NCBI GenBank assembly: GCA_028692715.1
Contig: JAQUWU010000031.1
Coordinates: 1-60,777, forward strand
Direction: 5' to 3'
DNA length: 60,777 nucleotides
From: Paludibacter sp.
GTDB taxonomy: Bacteria > Bacteroidota > Bacteroidia > Bacteroidales > Paludibacteraceae
The translations under genes and the position numbers were made by a program. Under the pieces are notes generated by a model. The model did no database searches. It saw nothing but the letters and a program-made list of their open reading frames with translations, and was not told the origin of the DNA. Each line of letters opens with the position of its first letter. Positions within the stretch are counted from its first letter, which is position 1. Of the stretch, positions 1 to 9,008 are shown one piece after another.

Positions 1-89
1 TTAACGAGTATTGTTATAAATACAACAGAAGGTATTTTGGTGAAAGAATATTCGACAGACTTCTTATTGCATGTATTGAAAACGGTTAA
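1..89 (+). mobile_element. C-terminal fragment of IS1595-type (ISXO2-like) transposase
   Basis: The frame beginning at base 3 is open from the window edge to a TAA at 87-89 and encodes 28 residues. They include YKYNRRYFGERIFDRLL, which resembles the end of the DDE_Tnp_IS1595 (ISXO2-like) domain, where an N-E/F-Y/F-x-Y/F-R-x-NRR stretch precedes a short helical tail. Only the tail is visible; the catalytic residues would lie outside the window. No clear terminal inverted repeat was identified, although a GGGTGCAAAACCC palindrome lies between this stop and sppA. The call rests on a short motif. Confidence 0.6.
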
Positions 90-123
90 ATTTAATCATT
101 GGGTGCAAAACCCGATAGTCATT

Positions 124-1887
124 TTATTCTATTATCAAATTGTATGACATGCGTGCTTGAATACCGTTTAGCTGAGTAACTTCCTGAACTTGTTTAAATA
201 AACCATATTGCTCGCCCAACTGCATTTTCATAAATTTCGATTCTATATCCTTGCTAAAACTTTTCATCAGTTTACTTTCGAATGTTTCCTTTTCAGGGTA
301 TTCGCTGATATTGTATGTTTTCAGTTTAGCTTTTTCAACTGCCATAGCTATTGCATCACTCAAATCGCCCAGTTTATCCACCAATCCAATTTTCAAGGCA
401 TCTTCGCCGGTCCATACACGTCCTTCGGCAATGTTTTTTATTTGGTCGGTTGTCATTTTTCGACCATCAGCACACCGTTTGACAAACAATTCGTACCCAC
501 GGTTCACATAATTTTGCATCAAATTGCGTTCATCCGGAGTAAATGCACGGTCGAGCGAAATCATATCACTCATTTTATTTGTTTTTACGCCATCGAAGGT
601 TACCCCGATTTTTTCGTGAAAGCCTTTGAAGTTTGGAATCACACCAAAAATTCCTATCGAACCGGTTATAGTATTTGGTTGTGCAATAATTTTATCGGCA
701 ATACATGATATATAGTAACCTCCCGAAGCAGCATAATCACCCATCGATACTATCAATGGTTTTTTTGTTTTCAACACCGACAATGCATGCCAAATTTGTT
801 CTGAAGCATAAGCACTACCACCTCCTGAACTTACACGGAAAACTACTGCTTTTACAGCAGAATCTTTTGCCACTTTATTAATGGTTTCTACCATATTCCT
901 AGCCACGATACCATCGCCTTCTTCATCAGTAATGTCTCCAATCGCATAAATCACTGCCACTTTGTTTTTATCGTATTTTGAGTCATCTTCCACATTTTTC
1001 ATGGCGTTATGACTTACAAAAGTCGGTTTATAGTCTTTTTCGCTTGATTTTGCATATTTCTTTAAAATGCTATCTACCTGATCGCTATACACCAATGAAT
1101 CTACCAAAGCATATTGTTGCGATTTTTCAGTTGGCTGAAACATCATCATTTCGTCAGCATATTTATTCAACGAATCTACAGGAATTTTGCGAGATGTGGA
1201 AACCTCATTTAATATCGTATTCCAGATAGAATTCATAAACACAGTAACTTGCAATTTATTGGCATCACTCATCTGAGTATTAATCAGCGGTTCTACTGCC
1301 GATTTAAAAGTACCCACTTTCACAATCTGCATTTCAATACCAAGTTTGTCCAATGTGTTTTTTATAAACATGCTTTTTGCAGCAAGACCCTTGAGTTCAA
1401 CCATTCCCTGAGGATTAATCAACACCTTATCAGCCACAGACACTAAGTAGTACATTCGTTGTGAATAATTATCGGCATAAGCTACCACAAATTTTTTGGA
1501 TTTTTTGAAATCCACCAATGCGTCTCTGATTTCTTTTATTGAGGCTATTCCGCCTACAAGACTTCCACCATGGAGATAAATACCCACAATTTTGTTATCG
1601 TTTTTCGCTTTTTTGATATTGGCTAAAACATCATCCAGTCCAATAGAGGTTTCACTTGGTTGCCCCATAGCTTCGGCAAAAGCAGCCGAGAAAGGATCAT
1701 CTTCGGAACGATCGACTAACGTGCCATCAAGCTTTAATTCATAAATAGAATTATCTTTTAATTCTGTTACCGATTCGCTCGAACCGGCAATAGCACCTAT
1801 TATACCAAAGAATATTAAAAGGCTTAATAATGAAGCAATAAAAATGCCGACTATTGTGGCAAGAGTAAACTTTAAGAACTGTTTCAT
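124..1887 (-). CDS. sppA: Signal peptide peptidase SppA, 67 kDa type
   Basis: Membrane-anchored serine protease that degrades signal peptides left in the cytoplasmic membrane. The 587 residues match the long, two-domain SppA form. One N-terminal transmembrane segment (about residues 8-35) is followed by two ClpP-like domains. The Ser/Lys dyad is visible: Lys195 in GTFKSAVEP of the first domain and Ser388 in DYAASGGYY of the second. The start is set by the membrane anchor MKQFLKFTLA. In many Bacteroidales sppA is followed by lpxK and punA. Here those two genes lie together near 19-21 kb on the other strand, and a transposase tail sits downstream, so the usual cluster appears split. Identification is secure. 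Confidence 0.95.
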   Translation of the reverse strand: MKQFLKFTLATIVGIFIASLLSLLIFFGIIGAIAGSSESVTELKDNSIYELKLDGTLVDRSEDDPFSAAFAEAMGQPSETSIGLDDVLANIKKAKNDNKIVGIYLHGGSLVGGIASIKEIRDALVDFKKSKKFVVAYADNYSQRMYYLVSVADKVLINPQGMVELKGLAAKSMFIKNTLDKLGIEMQIVKVGTFKSAVEPLINTQMSDANKLQVTVFMNSIWNTILNEVSTSRKIPVDSLNKYADEMMMFQPTEKSQQYALVDSLVYSDQVDSILKKYAKSSEKDYKPTFVSHNAMKNVEDDSKYDKNKVAVIYAIGDITDEEGDGIVARNMVETINKVAKDSAVKAVVFRVSSGGGSAYASEQIWHALSVLKTKKPLIVSMGDYAASGGYYISCIADKIIAQPNTITGSIGIFGVIPNFKGFHEKIGVTFDGVKTNKMSDMISLDRAFTPDERNLMQNYVNRGYELFVKRCADGRKMTTDQIKNIAEGRVWTGEDALKIGLVDKLGDLSDAIAMAVEKAKLKTYNISEYPEKETFESKLMKSFSKDIESKFMKMQLGEQYGLFKQVQEVTQLNGIQARMSYNLIIE

Positions 1888-2008
1888 AAAATGGTATTTA
1901 TTGGTTTATATTTTTGACCTATTTGCGATGCAAAGAAAATCATAATTTTTTGAATAACAAAATTTATTTATTGTTTTTCGATAAATATGTACGGTTTTGA
2001 ACTATTTT

Positions 2009-2305
2009 TCAACAGTGTTTTTTTAGTTCGTTCAGTATTGTCATTTTATCAGCCCCTCCCGGTTTACGCCAAACCATTTCCCCCTTTTTAAAAATCATAA
2101 AAGTAGGGACTGCCTGAATTTGTAGTTGTTGTGCGATATTTTGATTCTTATCAACATCGATTTTGAGTACTCTGGCTTGTCCCTGCATTTCTTTGCCAAT
2201 TGATTCTACAATCGGACTCATTGCTTTACATGGTCCACACCATGTAGCATAAAAGTCTACCAATACAGGTTTTTCACCTTTTATAATTTCCTGAAAAGTT
2301 TCCAT
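2009..2305 (-). CDS. trxA: Thioredoxin
   Basis: Small thiol-disulfide oxidoreductase of 98 residues with the redox motif WCGPC at residues 22-26 and the cis-proline loop AVPTF in the C-terminal half. It has no signal peptide, so it is probably cytoplasmic. The reading frame extends 11 codons further upstream (to 2338), but that extension does not belong to the thioredoxin fold and the METFQEI start gives the normal family length, so ATG at 2305 was chosen. It lies between sppA and hsp20 on the same strand but more than 100 bp from each, so it is probably transcribed alone. Whether it is the main thioredoxin or a paralog cannot be told. Confidence 0.9.
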   Translation of the reverse strand: METFQEIIKGEKPVLVDFYATWCGPCKAMSPIVESIGKEMQGQARVLKIDVDKNQNIAQQLQIQAVPTFMIFKKGEMVWRKPGGADKMTILNELKKHC

Positions 2306-2346
2306 AATTCTTGTATTAAATGTCCTCCGAAAAGCCATTTCTGAAT

Positions 2347-2501
2347 CTACCTGATGGTAGACAGGCGCAAATTACGCAAATAGCGCAAATTTACACAAAA
2401 ATGAATTTGGACATTATATTGATTTATATGTATTTATTTATTTATTTATATCTCTGCGTTTATTCGCGGTTTTCAGCGTTATTTGCGCCGACCTGCTGTA
2501 G
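2347..2501. repeat. Degenerate palindromic intergenic element
   Basis: Imperfect inverted arms flank an AT-rich centre. GGCGCAAATTACGC (2364-2377) faces GCGTTATTTGCGCC (2476-2489), 13 of 14 pairs. Outer arms CTACCTGATGGTAG and GACCTGCTGTAG extend the match. It looks like a decayed foldback element between the thioredoxin and hsp20 genes, similar in style to the other intergenic repeats here. No coding capacity is supported. Confidence 0.55.
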
Positions 2502-2543
2502 GCTGGTTCTCCTCTTTTTCGCACTGGACTTTATGTTAAATAA

Positions 2544-2573
2544 ATAAGGGAGGCAGAAGTCCGCTTCCCTTAT
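2544..2573 (-). terminator. Probable intrinsic terminator of hsp20
   Basis: On the minus strand an ATAAGGGA/TCCCTTAT stem, with an inner GC/GC pair after one mismatch, is followed by a T-rich TTATTTAA tract. It lies 24 bases past the hsp20 stop codon. Confidence 0.55.
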
Positions 2574-2596
2574 AACTAAATGAATTTAATAAATGT

Positions 2597-3034
2597 TTAT
2601 TGAATTTCTATTTTACGTAAAGGTTTTGGTTTTGCTTCTTCTTTCTTAGGTATGCTAACCAACAAAATACCTTTTTCGTAATTCGCTGCAATTTTATCGC
2701 CATCGGCAGTGTCGGGCAATGTAAATGATCGGGAAAATGATTGATAACTAAATTCACGTTTAGTGAACCGTCCTTCTTCTTTTGTTTTGTTTTCTTCCTT
2801 TTTTTCTGAAGAAACAGTTAACAAGTTGTGATCCAATTCCAGTTTAAAATCATCTTTATCAAAACCCGGAGCAGCTACTTCCACTTCGTAGGCATCAGCA
2901 TTTTCTTTAATATTTACTGATGGTAGCGTAGTATTTGTAAGTGAAAAATTTTTGTTTGACCAATCGAATAAATCGCCTTCAAAAAAACGGTCAAACACTG
3001 AAGGTACCTGATTTGAAAATCTTACTAGTGACAT
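2597..3034 (-). CDS. Small heat shock protein, Hsp20/alpha-crystallin family
   Basis: ATP-independent holdase chaperone of 145 residues. A short N-terminal arm (VFDRFFEGDLFDW) leads into the alpha-crystallin domain from about residue 38, containing VSSEKKEE and the closing-strand motif YEKGILLVSIPKK, then a short C-terminal extension ending RKIEIQ. A good ribosome-binding site, GGAGG, lies just ahead of the ATG on the minus strand, which is notable because most genes here lack one. The upstream spacer carries a perfect 29-bp palindrome that could be the operator of a stress regulator. No CIRCE (TTAGCACTC) element was seen. Confidence 0.93.
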   Translation of the reverse strand: MSLVRFSNQVPSVFDRFFEGDLFDWSNKNFSLTNTTLPSVNIKENADAYEVEVAAPGFDKDDFKLELDHNLLTVSSEKKEENKTKEEGRFTKREFSYQSFSRSFTLPDTADGDKIAANYEKGILLVSIPKKEEAKPKPLRKIEIQ

Positions 3035-3143
3035 AATTTAATCCTCCAATTAATGAGTTAAACATTTTTGTTGTTTGATTGACACTTACTATACAAAAAA
3101 AAGGCCAATACAATAAAACTGCACAATTGTCAGTACTTGCCTG

Positions 3144-3172
3144 ATTTACAATGTCATAATGACATTGTAAAT
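3144..3172. promoter_or_regulatory. Perfect 29-bp palindrome upstream of hsp20, candidate operator
   Basis: The half-site ATTTACAATGTCAT, one central base and its exact reverse complement form a 14+1+14 palindrome about 110 bp upstream of the hsp20 start. The core TGTCAT-A-ATGACA looks like a dimeric regulator site. It is neither CIRCE nor HAIR. No T-run follows, so a terminator is unlikely. Confidence 0.5.
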
Positions 3173-3308
3173 CGTCTATATAAAGTGTCTTTTTCAAGTT
3201 TTTTCTATTAACTTATCGATTTTCAACAAAATAGAATGAAAAAAAATAATTATACTTTCGGAAACTTTGACAGACTTTTTTTTGTTTCATGTATATATTT
3301 TCATTACT

Positions 3309-3485
3309 TTGATATAAAATCATTTATATAACAGGATAACAAGTATATAAAATATCTAGATCCGATATTTTTGCGTCTTAATACTCATGCAATTGGTACA
3401 AGCCGATTTATCGATAGTGAAAACTTTACAGTTTTCTTTGCAATTTTCCGTTTTTGCGAGAAAAAAAATATTTTAGAACGAATCA
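3309..3485. repeat. Dispersed repeat family B, degenerate copy
   Basis: AT-rich ends (ATAAAATCATTTATATA at the left, TTTTAGAACGAATC at the right) bracket a core that recurs at 6912-7122. Bases 3404-3437 match 7042-7075 at 31 of 34 positions. It abuts a family A element that begins at 3489. Confidence 0.55.
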
Positions 3486-3488
3486 TTG

Positions 3489-3750
3489 TAAGTAAATGGA
3501 ACAAATTAATGTACCATTTAGAAACATTAATAGAACGCTGATTTTCGCTGATTTATCGGAAAATAAAGGATAAAACAAAACGGATTTTTCTTGCCTTCGG
3601 CAAGATGATTAAGACGCAACTATCTGTAAATCATTCCGATTTATCGGAATTCAAATCCGTTTTTTCAAATCCACTCTATCAGTGAAAATCAGCGTTCTAT
3701 TCTTAAATATTTTCATGCAAAATACGACATTATTTGTTTTCAATTACTTA
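3489..3750 (+). mobile_element. Family A foldback MITE-like element, copy 1
   Basis: 262-bp non-coding element, nearly identical to 21202-21463 and 38177-38438 and, inverted, to 55062-55334. The ends form imperfect terminal inverted repeats, TAAGTAAATGGAACAAAT against TAAGTAATTGAAAACAAAT. A second inverted pair (3531-3552 and 3678-3699) and small palindromes such as CTTGCCTTCGGCAAG make the whole unit foldable into one long hairpin. The outer TA could be a target duplication or part of the repeat. No transposase is encoded. Confidence 0.85.
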
Positions 3751-3835
3751 TGTTATCTCTTCAACTTAAAAAAGAATGATGAAATAAAAAGATTTCTTAC
3801 TTTTACCTGTCATAATAACCGAAGTACCTTACTAT

Positions 3836-6103
3836 ATGAGCATAAAAATTATCCTGTTTGTTTTTTTTTCATTTCTTTTACAAAGTCTACCTCTTCCAGT
3901 ATTTGCGGTAAAAGCTTTTCCAGATCCTATAACTGTGAAACAGCCTGATGGCACTTTATTGACAGTTGTCTTAAATGGAGATGAATTTCATCATTACAAA
4001 ACAACTGAAGACGGTTATGTGCTAAAAGAAAACTTAAAAGGAGTATATTATTATGCTAAACTTAATGCTAACCTAAAGCTTGTAGGAAGTAATGTTCTTG
4101 CTAAAAACCCTAACCAACGATCGCTGGATGATTATCGTTTTTTCAAATCAATAGATAGAAAAAACATTCTCACGAATATTCAATCGGATAGAATGAAAAG
4201 TAAAATGCTAGTCTCACCCGAATTACCTCAAAAGACATTTCAATTGAATGGCACGCCAAAATCGTTAGTTATATTGGTAAATTATAAAGATACAAATTTT
4301 GTAGTCCCTACAGCTCAAGCAGCGTTTACAAATCTACTAAATGAGGATGGCTATAGTGCAAATGGGGGAACAGGTTCGGCACGTGATTATTTTATGGCAA
4401 GTTCCTATGGAAAATTTGCACCTGACTTTGATGTGGTAGGTCCATTTAATTTACCAAATCCAATGTCGTATTATGGTGGAAATGATGCTAGTGGAAATGA
4501 TCTTCATCCAGTTCAAATGATTATAGATGCGTGTACTGCTGCAAATTCAACGGTCGATTTTTCGCAATACGATACTGACAATGATGGTAAAATTGATAAT
4601 GTCTTTGTATACTATGCAGGTTATAACGAAGCGGAATGGGGTCCCGAAAATTCTATTTGGCCACATCGCTGGCAGGTGTTAAAAAATTTTAATTATTTTG
4701 GGAGAACATCTTCAATTACTTTTGATGGGAAATTATTAAGAGATTATGCCTGTACTTCGGAATTGAAAGGAAATAGCGGCACAAACATGTGTGGCATTGG
4801 AACTTTCTGTCATGAATTTGGACATATTTTAGGTCTGGTAGATCTATATAATACTGATGATCAATCAAAACCTACTTTAGGAAGTTGGAGTATTATGTCG
4901 AATGGCAATTATTTAAACAATAGTAATACCCCTCCAACCTATTCAACATGGGATCGGTTTTATCTTGGCTGGTTAACACCTGAAGAAGTAAATAGTGCTT
5001 CTAATTTGACAATTTTACCAATTTATCAGGGCAAAACAGAACCTGAAAACACCAATAATCAATCATACTTATTGTCGGCAACTACTCATAACTTGGTTGG
5101 AGGCCATCCAAATCCTTCAGAGTTTTTTTTATTGGAATATCGTAAAAAAACAGGCTGGGATACTTATCTGCCGGCAGAAGGAATGTGTATTTGGCATATC
5201 GATTACGATCCTAATGTATGGAATAATAATGAACCGAATAATTATACCGAAACGACACAGACTTTGAACAGTCATATGAGAGTGTATCTGGTGCCCCCAA
5301 CAGGAGTTGGCACAACACCTCCAGCAGTTGCTTTTACAGACGGTAACTTCATACCATCAACTTGGGCCGGAGAAAACATATATCGAATGTTAACTTTAAT
5401 TTCATCAACTTCAAATAATACAACTCTCAAAATTTCACCAAGTTATGATATAACTGGTAGTTTTAGTAATTTTTCTGCTGACGCAAGTGCTTCTTCAGTA
5501 ATTCAAACTATCAAATTAACAGGGGGTGCATTTTCTACAAATTTTGATATTGCATTAACTGATAAAATAAATTTTGATATTAAATTGTTGAGTTCTTCAA
5601 ACTGGGGAAAAAGTATAACTATACCACAATCGACTTCAAATATAAATGATAGTGTTCAGGTTAGATATAATCCTCAAAGCGAAGGGGTACATTCTGATCA
5701 ATTAATTTTTTCAGCCGATGATGTTGTTAATCAAGCATTTGAATTAAATGGATTTGCAATAATCCCCAAAACCCCTGTTAATTCAAAAATAAATATAGGA
5801 ATTGTTGAGAATTTACTCAAGTTTTCTTCCACCAGAATTAATGTTACAAATACAAAAACGATTAATATTAAAACTACAGATTTAATAAGTAGTCTCATGT
5901 TAGAAATATCTGGAGTGAATGCTTCAAACTTTTCAGTTTCGACAGGTTCTATATCTAATCAGTCTGCAAATTCAGCCGAAGGCTATAATGTTACAATAAA
6001 CTATAGTCCGGTTACACTTGGAACTCATACTGCAACACTAACAATTTCAGGAGGAGGATTAAATCCGGCAAAAGTGATGAATTTTATAGGGGAAGGCATT
6101 TGA
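3836..6103 (+). CDS. Secreted M6-family zinc metalloprotease with Ig-like tail
   Basis: Extracellular protease of the immune-inhibitor-A-like M6 family, 755 residues. A signal peptide (residues 1-24, ending PVFA) is followed by an N-terminal prodomain-like region and the catalytic domain. The zinc site is HEFGHILGLVD: His326, Glu327 and His330 with Asp336 as likely third ligand. A Met-turn-like SIMSNGNY follows. An acidic DTDNDGKIDN stretch at about residues 246-255 resembles a calcium-binding loop. Residues from about 540 to the end form two Ig-like, choice-of-anchor-type beta domains. There is no T9SS sorting signature at the C-terminus (ends FIGEGI). The gene stands alone, 85 bp behind a MITE-like element. 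Confidence 0.88.
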   Translation: MSIKIILFVFFSFLLQSLPLPVFAVKAFPDPITVKQPDGTLLTVVLNGDEFHHYKTTEDGYVLKENLKGVYYYAKLNANLKLVGSNVLAKNPNQRSLDDYRFFKSIDRKNILTNIQSDRMKSKMLVSPELPQKTFQLNGTPKSLVILVNYKDTNFVVPTAQAAFTNLLNEDGYSANGGTGSARDYFMASSYGKFAPDFDVVGPFNLPNPMSYYGGNDASGNDLHPVQMIIDACTAANSTVDFSQYDTDNDGKIDNVFVYYAGYNEAEWGPENSIWPHRWQVLKNFNYFGRTSSITFDGKLLRDYACTSELKGNSGTNMCGIGTFCHEFGHILGLVDLYNTDDQSKPTLGSWSIMSNGNYLNNSNTPPTYSTWDRFYLGWLTPEEVNSASNLTILPIYQGKTEPENTNNQSYLLSATTHNLVGGHPNPSEFFLLEYRKKTGWDTYLPAEGMCIWHIDYDPNVWNNNEPNNYTETTQTLNSHMRVYLVPPTGVGTTPPAVAFTDGNFIPSTWAGENIYRMLTLISSTSNNTTLKISPSYDITGSFSNFSADASASSVIQTIKLTGGAFSTNFDIALTDKINFDIKLLSSSNWGKSITIPQSTSNINDSVQVRYNPQSEGVHSDQLIFSADDVVNQAFELNGFAIIPKTPVNSKINIGIVENLLKFSSTRINVTNTKTINIKTTDLISSLMLEISGVNASNFSVSTGSISNQSANSAEGYNVTINYSPVTLGTHTATLTISGGGLNPAKVMNFIGEGI

Positions 6104-6153
6104 AGAAGCAACTAAATATCTTACTTATAGATTGATATAATATGTATTTAATT

Positions 6154-6834
6154 TTAAAAAATCTTATATGCTAAAGTAAAAGAACCTCCTTCAAAAACAT
6201 CATTGTTAGATGAAGACGGTGTTGGCGGCTTAAATCCATCCAAGTAATCGGTAAAAAGATATTCGAAATTTATTTCTAATCCAACAGATAGCCCCGTATT
6301 TATAATTTCGTATTGGTAACCAAAACCATAAGGAATTACGGGTGCAATAACAGATGGTTTATATTTGTATGTACGATAACTATTTCCGTGAATATCAAGC
6401 TTTGAATTATTCGACATAACGCCTGTACCAAGAAATACATAAATTGAATTTGGTTTATATCTTCCATATTTTTTCCCAAAAACATAAGCATATTCTGCTT
6501 GAGCAGTTAATTGAAACAAGGATGAAGTAAAATCATAATTGCGTGGAGAGTCACCATCAGATCCGGAAAACTGATAATAACCCAATGCTCCTTTTATACT
6601 AAAATTTCCGGGAAATTTATATCGAAATCCTCCGGTAAAATTCCCTTCATGTAAAAAGGTGGATTGTAAAAAGGGTGACTTCTGAGTATCGGGAAAAGCA
6701 AATGAAGGTCCCATAGAAAATATTACAGAGCCTGAATTCTCCGTTCGTCTGCCAATTATTCCATTACGACGTTGCGCCTCAATACTCGAAAAAACGAACA
6801 TAACTAGCAAAACAAACAACACAAACTTCTTCAT
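6154..6834 (-). CDS. Small outer-membrane beta-barrel protein
   Basis: 226 residues with a signal peptide (MKKFVLFVLLVMFVFSSIEA, cut before QRR) followed by alternating polar and aromatic beta strands that end in a C-terminal aromatic residue (LAYKIF), typical of an eight-stranded outer-membrane barrel. Tyr/Phe/Gly-rich strands such as KFPGNFSIKGALGYYQF are visible. It points toward the M6 protease gene, with a 50-bp convergent gap. No specific function can be assigned. Confidence 0.7.
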   Translation of the reverse strand: MKKFVLFVLLVMFVFSSIEAQRRNGIIGRRTENSGSVIFSMGPSFAFPDTQKSPFLQSTFLHEGNFTGGFRYKFPGNFSIKGALGYYQFSGSDGDSPRNYDFTSSLFQLTAQAEYAYVFGKKYGRYKPNSIYVFLGTGVMSNNSKLDIHGNSYRTYKYKPSVIAPVIPYGFGYQYEIINTGLSVGLEINFEYLFTDYLDGFKPPTPSSSNNDVFEGGSFTLAYKIF

Positions 6835-6911
6835 TAATTCTATTATAATTTAAGTCCCTTAATTTAACACTTCTTTATAAAATCGTTCGTATCGTTAAAT
6901 ATTAAACATTA

Positions 6912-7122
6912 CTTCGTTATAAATCATTTATATACTCACGCAAATGGTACGTGCCAAGTAGAGGTAGGCGCAACGACGCAAATTAGAATTGAAACTACCT
7001 GATATCTAGGTTTTAAAATATTTGACGCAAATGAAACATACCGATTTGTCGGTAGTGAAAACTTTACAATTTTCTTCTCGAACTTAACGTTTACGTGAAA
7101 ATAAATATTTTATTACGAACCT
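6912..7122. repeat. Dispersed repeat family B, copy 2
   Basis: The left end (TTCGTTATAAATCATTTAT) and the reverse complement of the right end (TTCGTAATAAAATATTTAT) form an imperfect terminal inverted repeat. The core carries GTAGTGAAAACTTTACA, shared with the copy at 3309-3485. It fills most of the 377-bp spacer between the barrel protein and the nucleoside kinase, in which no gene is seen. Confidence 0.55.
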
Positions 7123-7211
7123 CTGCTTGTTGAAGTAGGCAAAAATACAAAAAAAATAAAAAATATAACAATTTGAAAGGCACTACTACCAATATTTAAC
7201 TATAATTCAAT

Positions 7212-8882
7212 TTAATATCTAAAACTACTACCACCAACAAATTCTCGTAACAATGAAGTTGGAGGAATTTCACGATCATGAATAGGCACAAAAAAGTTCA
7301 GAAATTTCAACAATCGATGTGTTTCGGTATATTCATCGCAATATTTTGGAACTTCTGCTAGAATAGGCGTTGCATGTTTTTTCAGTACGGCAAGCTCAAA
7401 TAAAAGTGCCGAATTAAACATTACATCAGCATTTTCCTGATAGGGAAAAATCCATTTCTCTTCACCACGACGAACACTTGGCCAACGACCAATAGTATCT
7501 CTTGCAGAATAATTCCTAAAACGATAATCTCTTATTATACGGCGCAACAATCGCGTATCAGTTGTTGGAATCCAGTTATGATTATCGATTGAAATTGTAG
7601 TAAGTGCTGAAACGTAAACCTTGAAAATAATTTCATTAGGGACATCAGATGTTAATTCGGGATTCAATGCATGAATTCCTTCCAAAACAAGCACACTGTC
7701 TTCCTCCAGTTTTAATTTTTCTCCTTTATAATAGCGTTTACCATCTTCAAAATCAAAAAATGGAATTTCAATTTCTTCCCCATTCTTCAATTGTTTTAAA
7801 TGCTGGTTTAGCAAAGGCAAGTCCAGCGCATGAAGATGTTCAAAATCCCAATCACCGTTTTCATCCAGTGGGGTATCATCCCTATTTACAAAATAATTAT
7901 CGAGCGATAAAACTACCGGTTTTAAACCACTCACCATCAATTGAATGGAAAGTCGTTTACTAAATGTCGTTTTTCCGGAAGAAGAAGGACCTGAGATAAG
8001 TACAAAACGCACTTTATCAGGGCGTTGAGAAATCATATCGGCAATAGAAGCAACCTTTTTTTCATGTAAAGCTTCCGACACTTTTATAAGATTGAAAGAC
8101 TGATTGTTTTTACAGGCAATATTAAATTCACCCACATTATTCAAGTTCATAATCTTATTCCAACCAACATATTCTTTGAAAATATCAAACATTTTGGGCA
8201 GAAAAACAACTTCTTCTAACTTTAGCGGAACATCACGGTCCGGAATCCTTAACAACAAGCCATCGTAATAAGTTACCAAATCGTACAAGTAAATGTAATC
8301 GGTAGAAGGAAGTAATACACCGTTATAATAATCGATAAAATCATCTATTCGAAAAAAACGACTATAGGGATTTCCTAAGGTTTCAAATAAAGCTGTATTT
8401 TCGCGCTGGTGAACCTGCGTTGTAAATAATTCCTTTACCTCGGATGTTTGTTTTTCTTCAGAAATAATTTGTTTTTTCTGAGAAATAATTAAATCGACCC
8501 TTTCTTTTATTTTTGATACTATTTCCTCATTGATTGGTTCATTCAGGTTGTCAAGTTTACAATAATATCCTTTAGATATTGGATGTTCAATTCTTAAAAT
8601 CACCTGAGGGTAAAGTTCCGAAATTGCTTTTGCCAATACCATACTCAAACTTCGGACATAAACACGCATACCGGAAGAAGAACCTAAATCAATAAATTCG
8701 ATATCTTTTGGTTTATAAACTAGGAAGTTTAAATCTTCAACCTTGTAATTTACTCTTGCAGCAACAATTTGATATTGAAGTTTAATATTTAAATCGTTAT
8801 AAATCTCTAATAATGAAATTCCAAGTGGATAATCATGGTAGGATTTGGTATTTTTACAAAAAATGGTTACGGTTTTTTCCAT
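7212..8882 (-). CDS. Nucleoside (uridine-type) kinase with TGS/ThrRS-like N-terminus
   Basis: 556 residues in the Bacteroidota form of uridine kinase. Residues 1-70 look like a TGS domain. Residues 70-170 resemble the second additional domain of threonyl-tRNA synthetase, with an HPISKGYYC segment. The C-terminal half is a phosphoribulokinase/uridine kinase P-loop domain with Walker A GPSSSGKTTFSKR at about residues 297-309, followed by SLDNYF and FDFEDGKRY. It probably phosphorylates uridine, cytidine or a related nucleoside for pyrimidine salvage. The role of the synthetase-like N-terminus is not known to me. It is transcribed divergently from the phosphate transporter gene. Confidence 0.85.
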   Translation of the reverse strand: MEKTVTIFCKNTKSYHDYPLGISLLEIYNDLNIKLQYQIVAARVNYKVEDLNFLVYKPKDIEFIDLGSSSGMRVYVRSLSMVLAKAISELYPQVILRIEHPISKGYYCKLDNLNEPINEEIVSKIKERVDLIISQKKQIISEEKQTSEVKELFTTQVHQRENTALFETLGNPYSRFFRIDDFIDYYNGVLLPSTDYIYLYDLVTYYDGLLLRIPDRDVPLKLEEVVFLPKMFDIFKEYVGWNKIMNLNNVGEFNIACKNNQSFNLIKVSEALHEKKVASIADMISQRPDKVRFVLISGPSSSGKTTFSKRLSIQLMVSGLKPVVLSLDNYFVNRDDTPLDENGDWDFEHLHALDLPLLNQHLKQLKNGEEIEIPFFDFEDGKRYYKGEKLKLEEDSVLVLEGIHALNPELTSDVPNEIIFKVYVSALTTISIDNHNWIPTTDTRLLRRIIRDYRFRNYSARDTIGRWPSVRRGEEKWIFPYQENADVMFNSALLFELAVLKKHATPILAEVPKYCDEYTETHRLLKFLNFFVPIHDREIPPTSLLREFVGGSSFRY

Positions 8883-8952
8883 AATTAGAGAGTAAAAAAA
8901 GTATATTAATTAAGTGGCTGTAAAAATACATTAATTTTTTTAAATGTATTTA

Positions 8953-8984
8953 TTTGAGTGTCTCTAAATTTTAAATTACTTTTG
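8953..8984 (+). promoter_or_regulatory. Bacteroidota-type promoter of the Na/Pi cotransporter gene
   Basis: A -33 element TTTG (8953-8956) and a -7 box TACTTTTG (8977-8984) are 20 bp apart, matching the Bacteroidota consensus TTTG-N19-21-TAnnTTTG. The ATG follows 24 bp after the -7 box. Confidence 0.65.
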
Positions 8985-9008
8985 TAACAATTTTTTAAAT
9001 AAAATTTA

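Noticed and set aside
2991-3197. 68-codon minus-strand frame upstream of hsp20
   Set aside because: It overlaps the hsp20 ribosome-binding site and the palindrome; it is composed of regulatory spacer.
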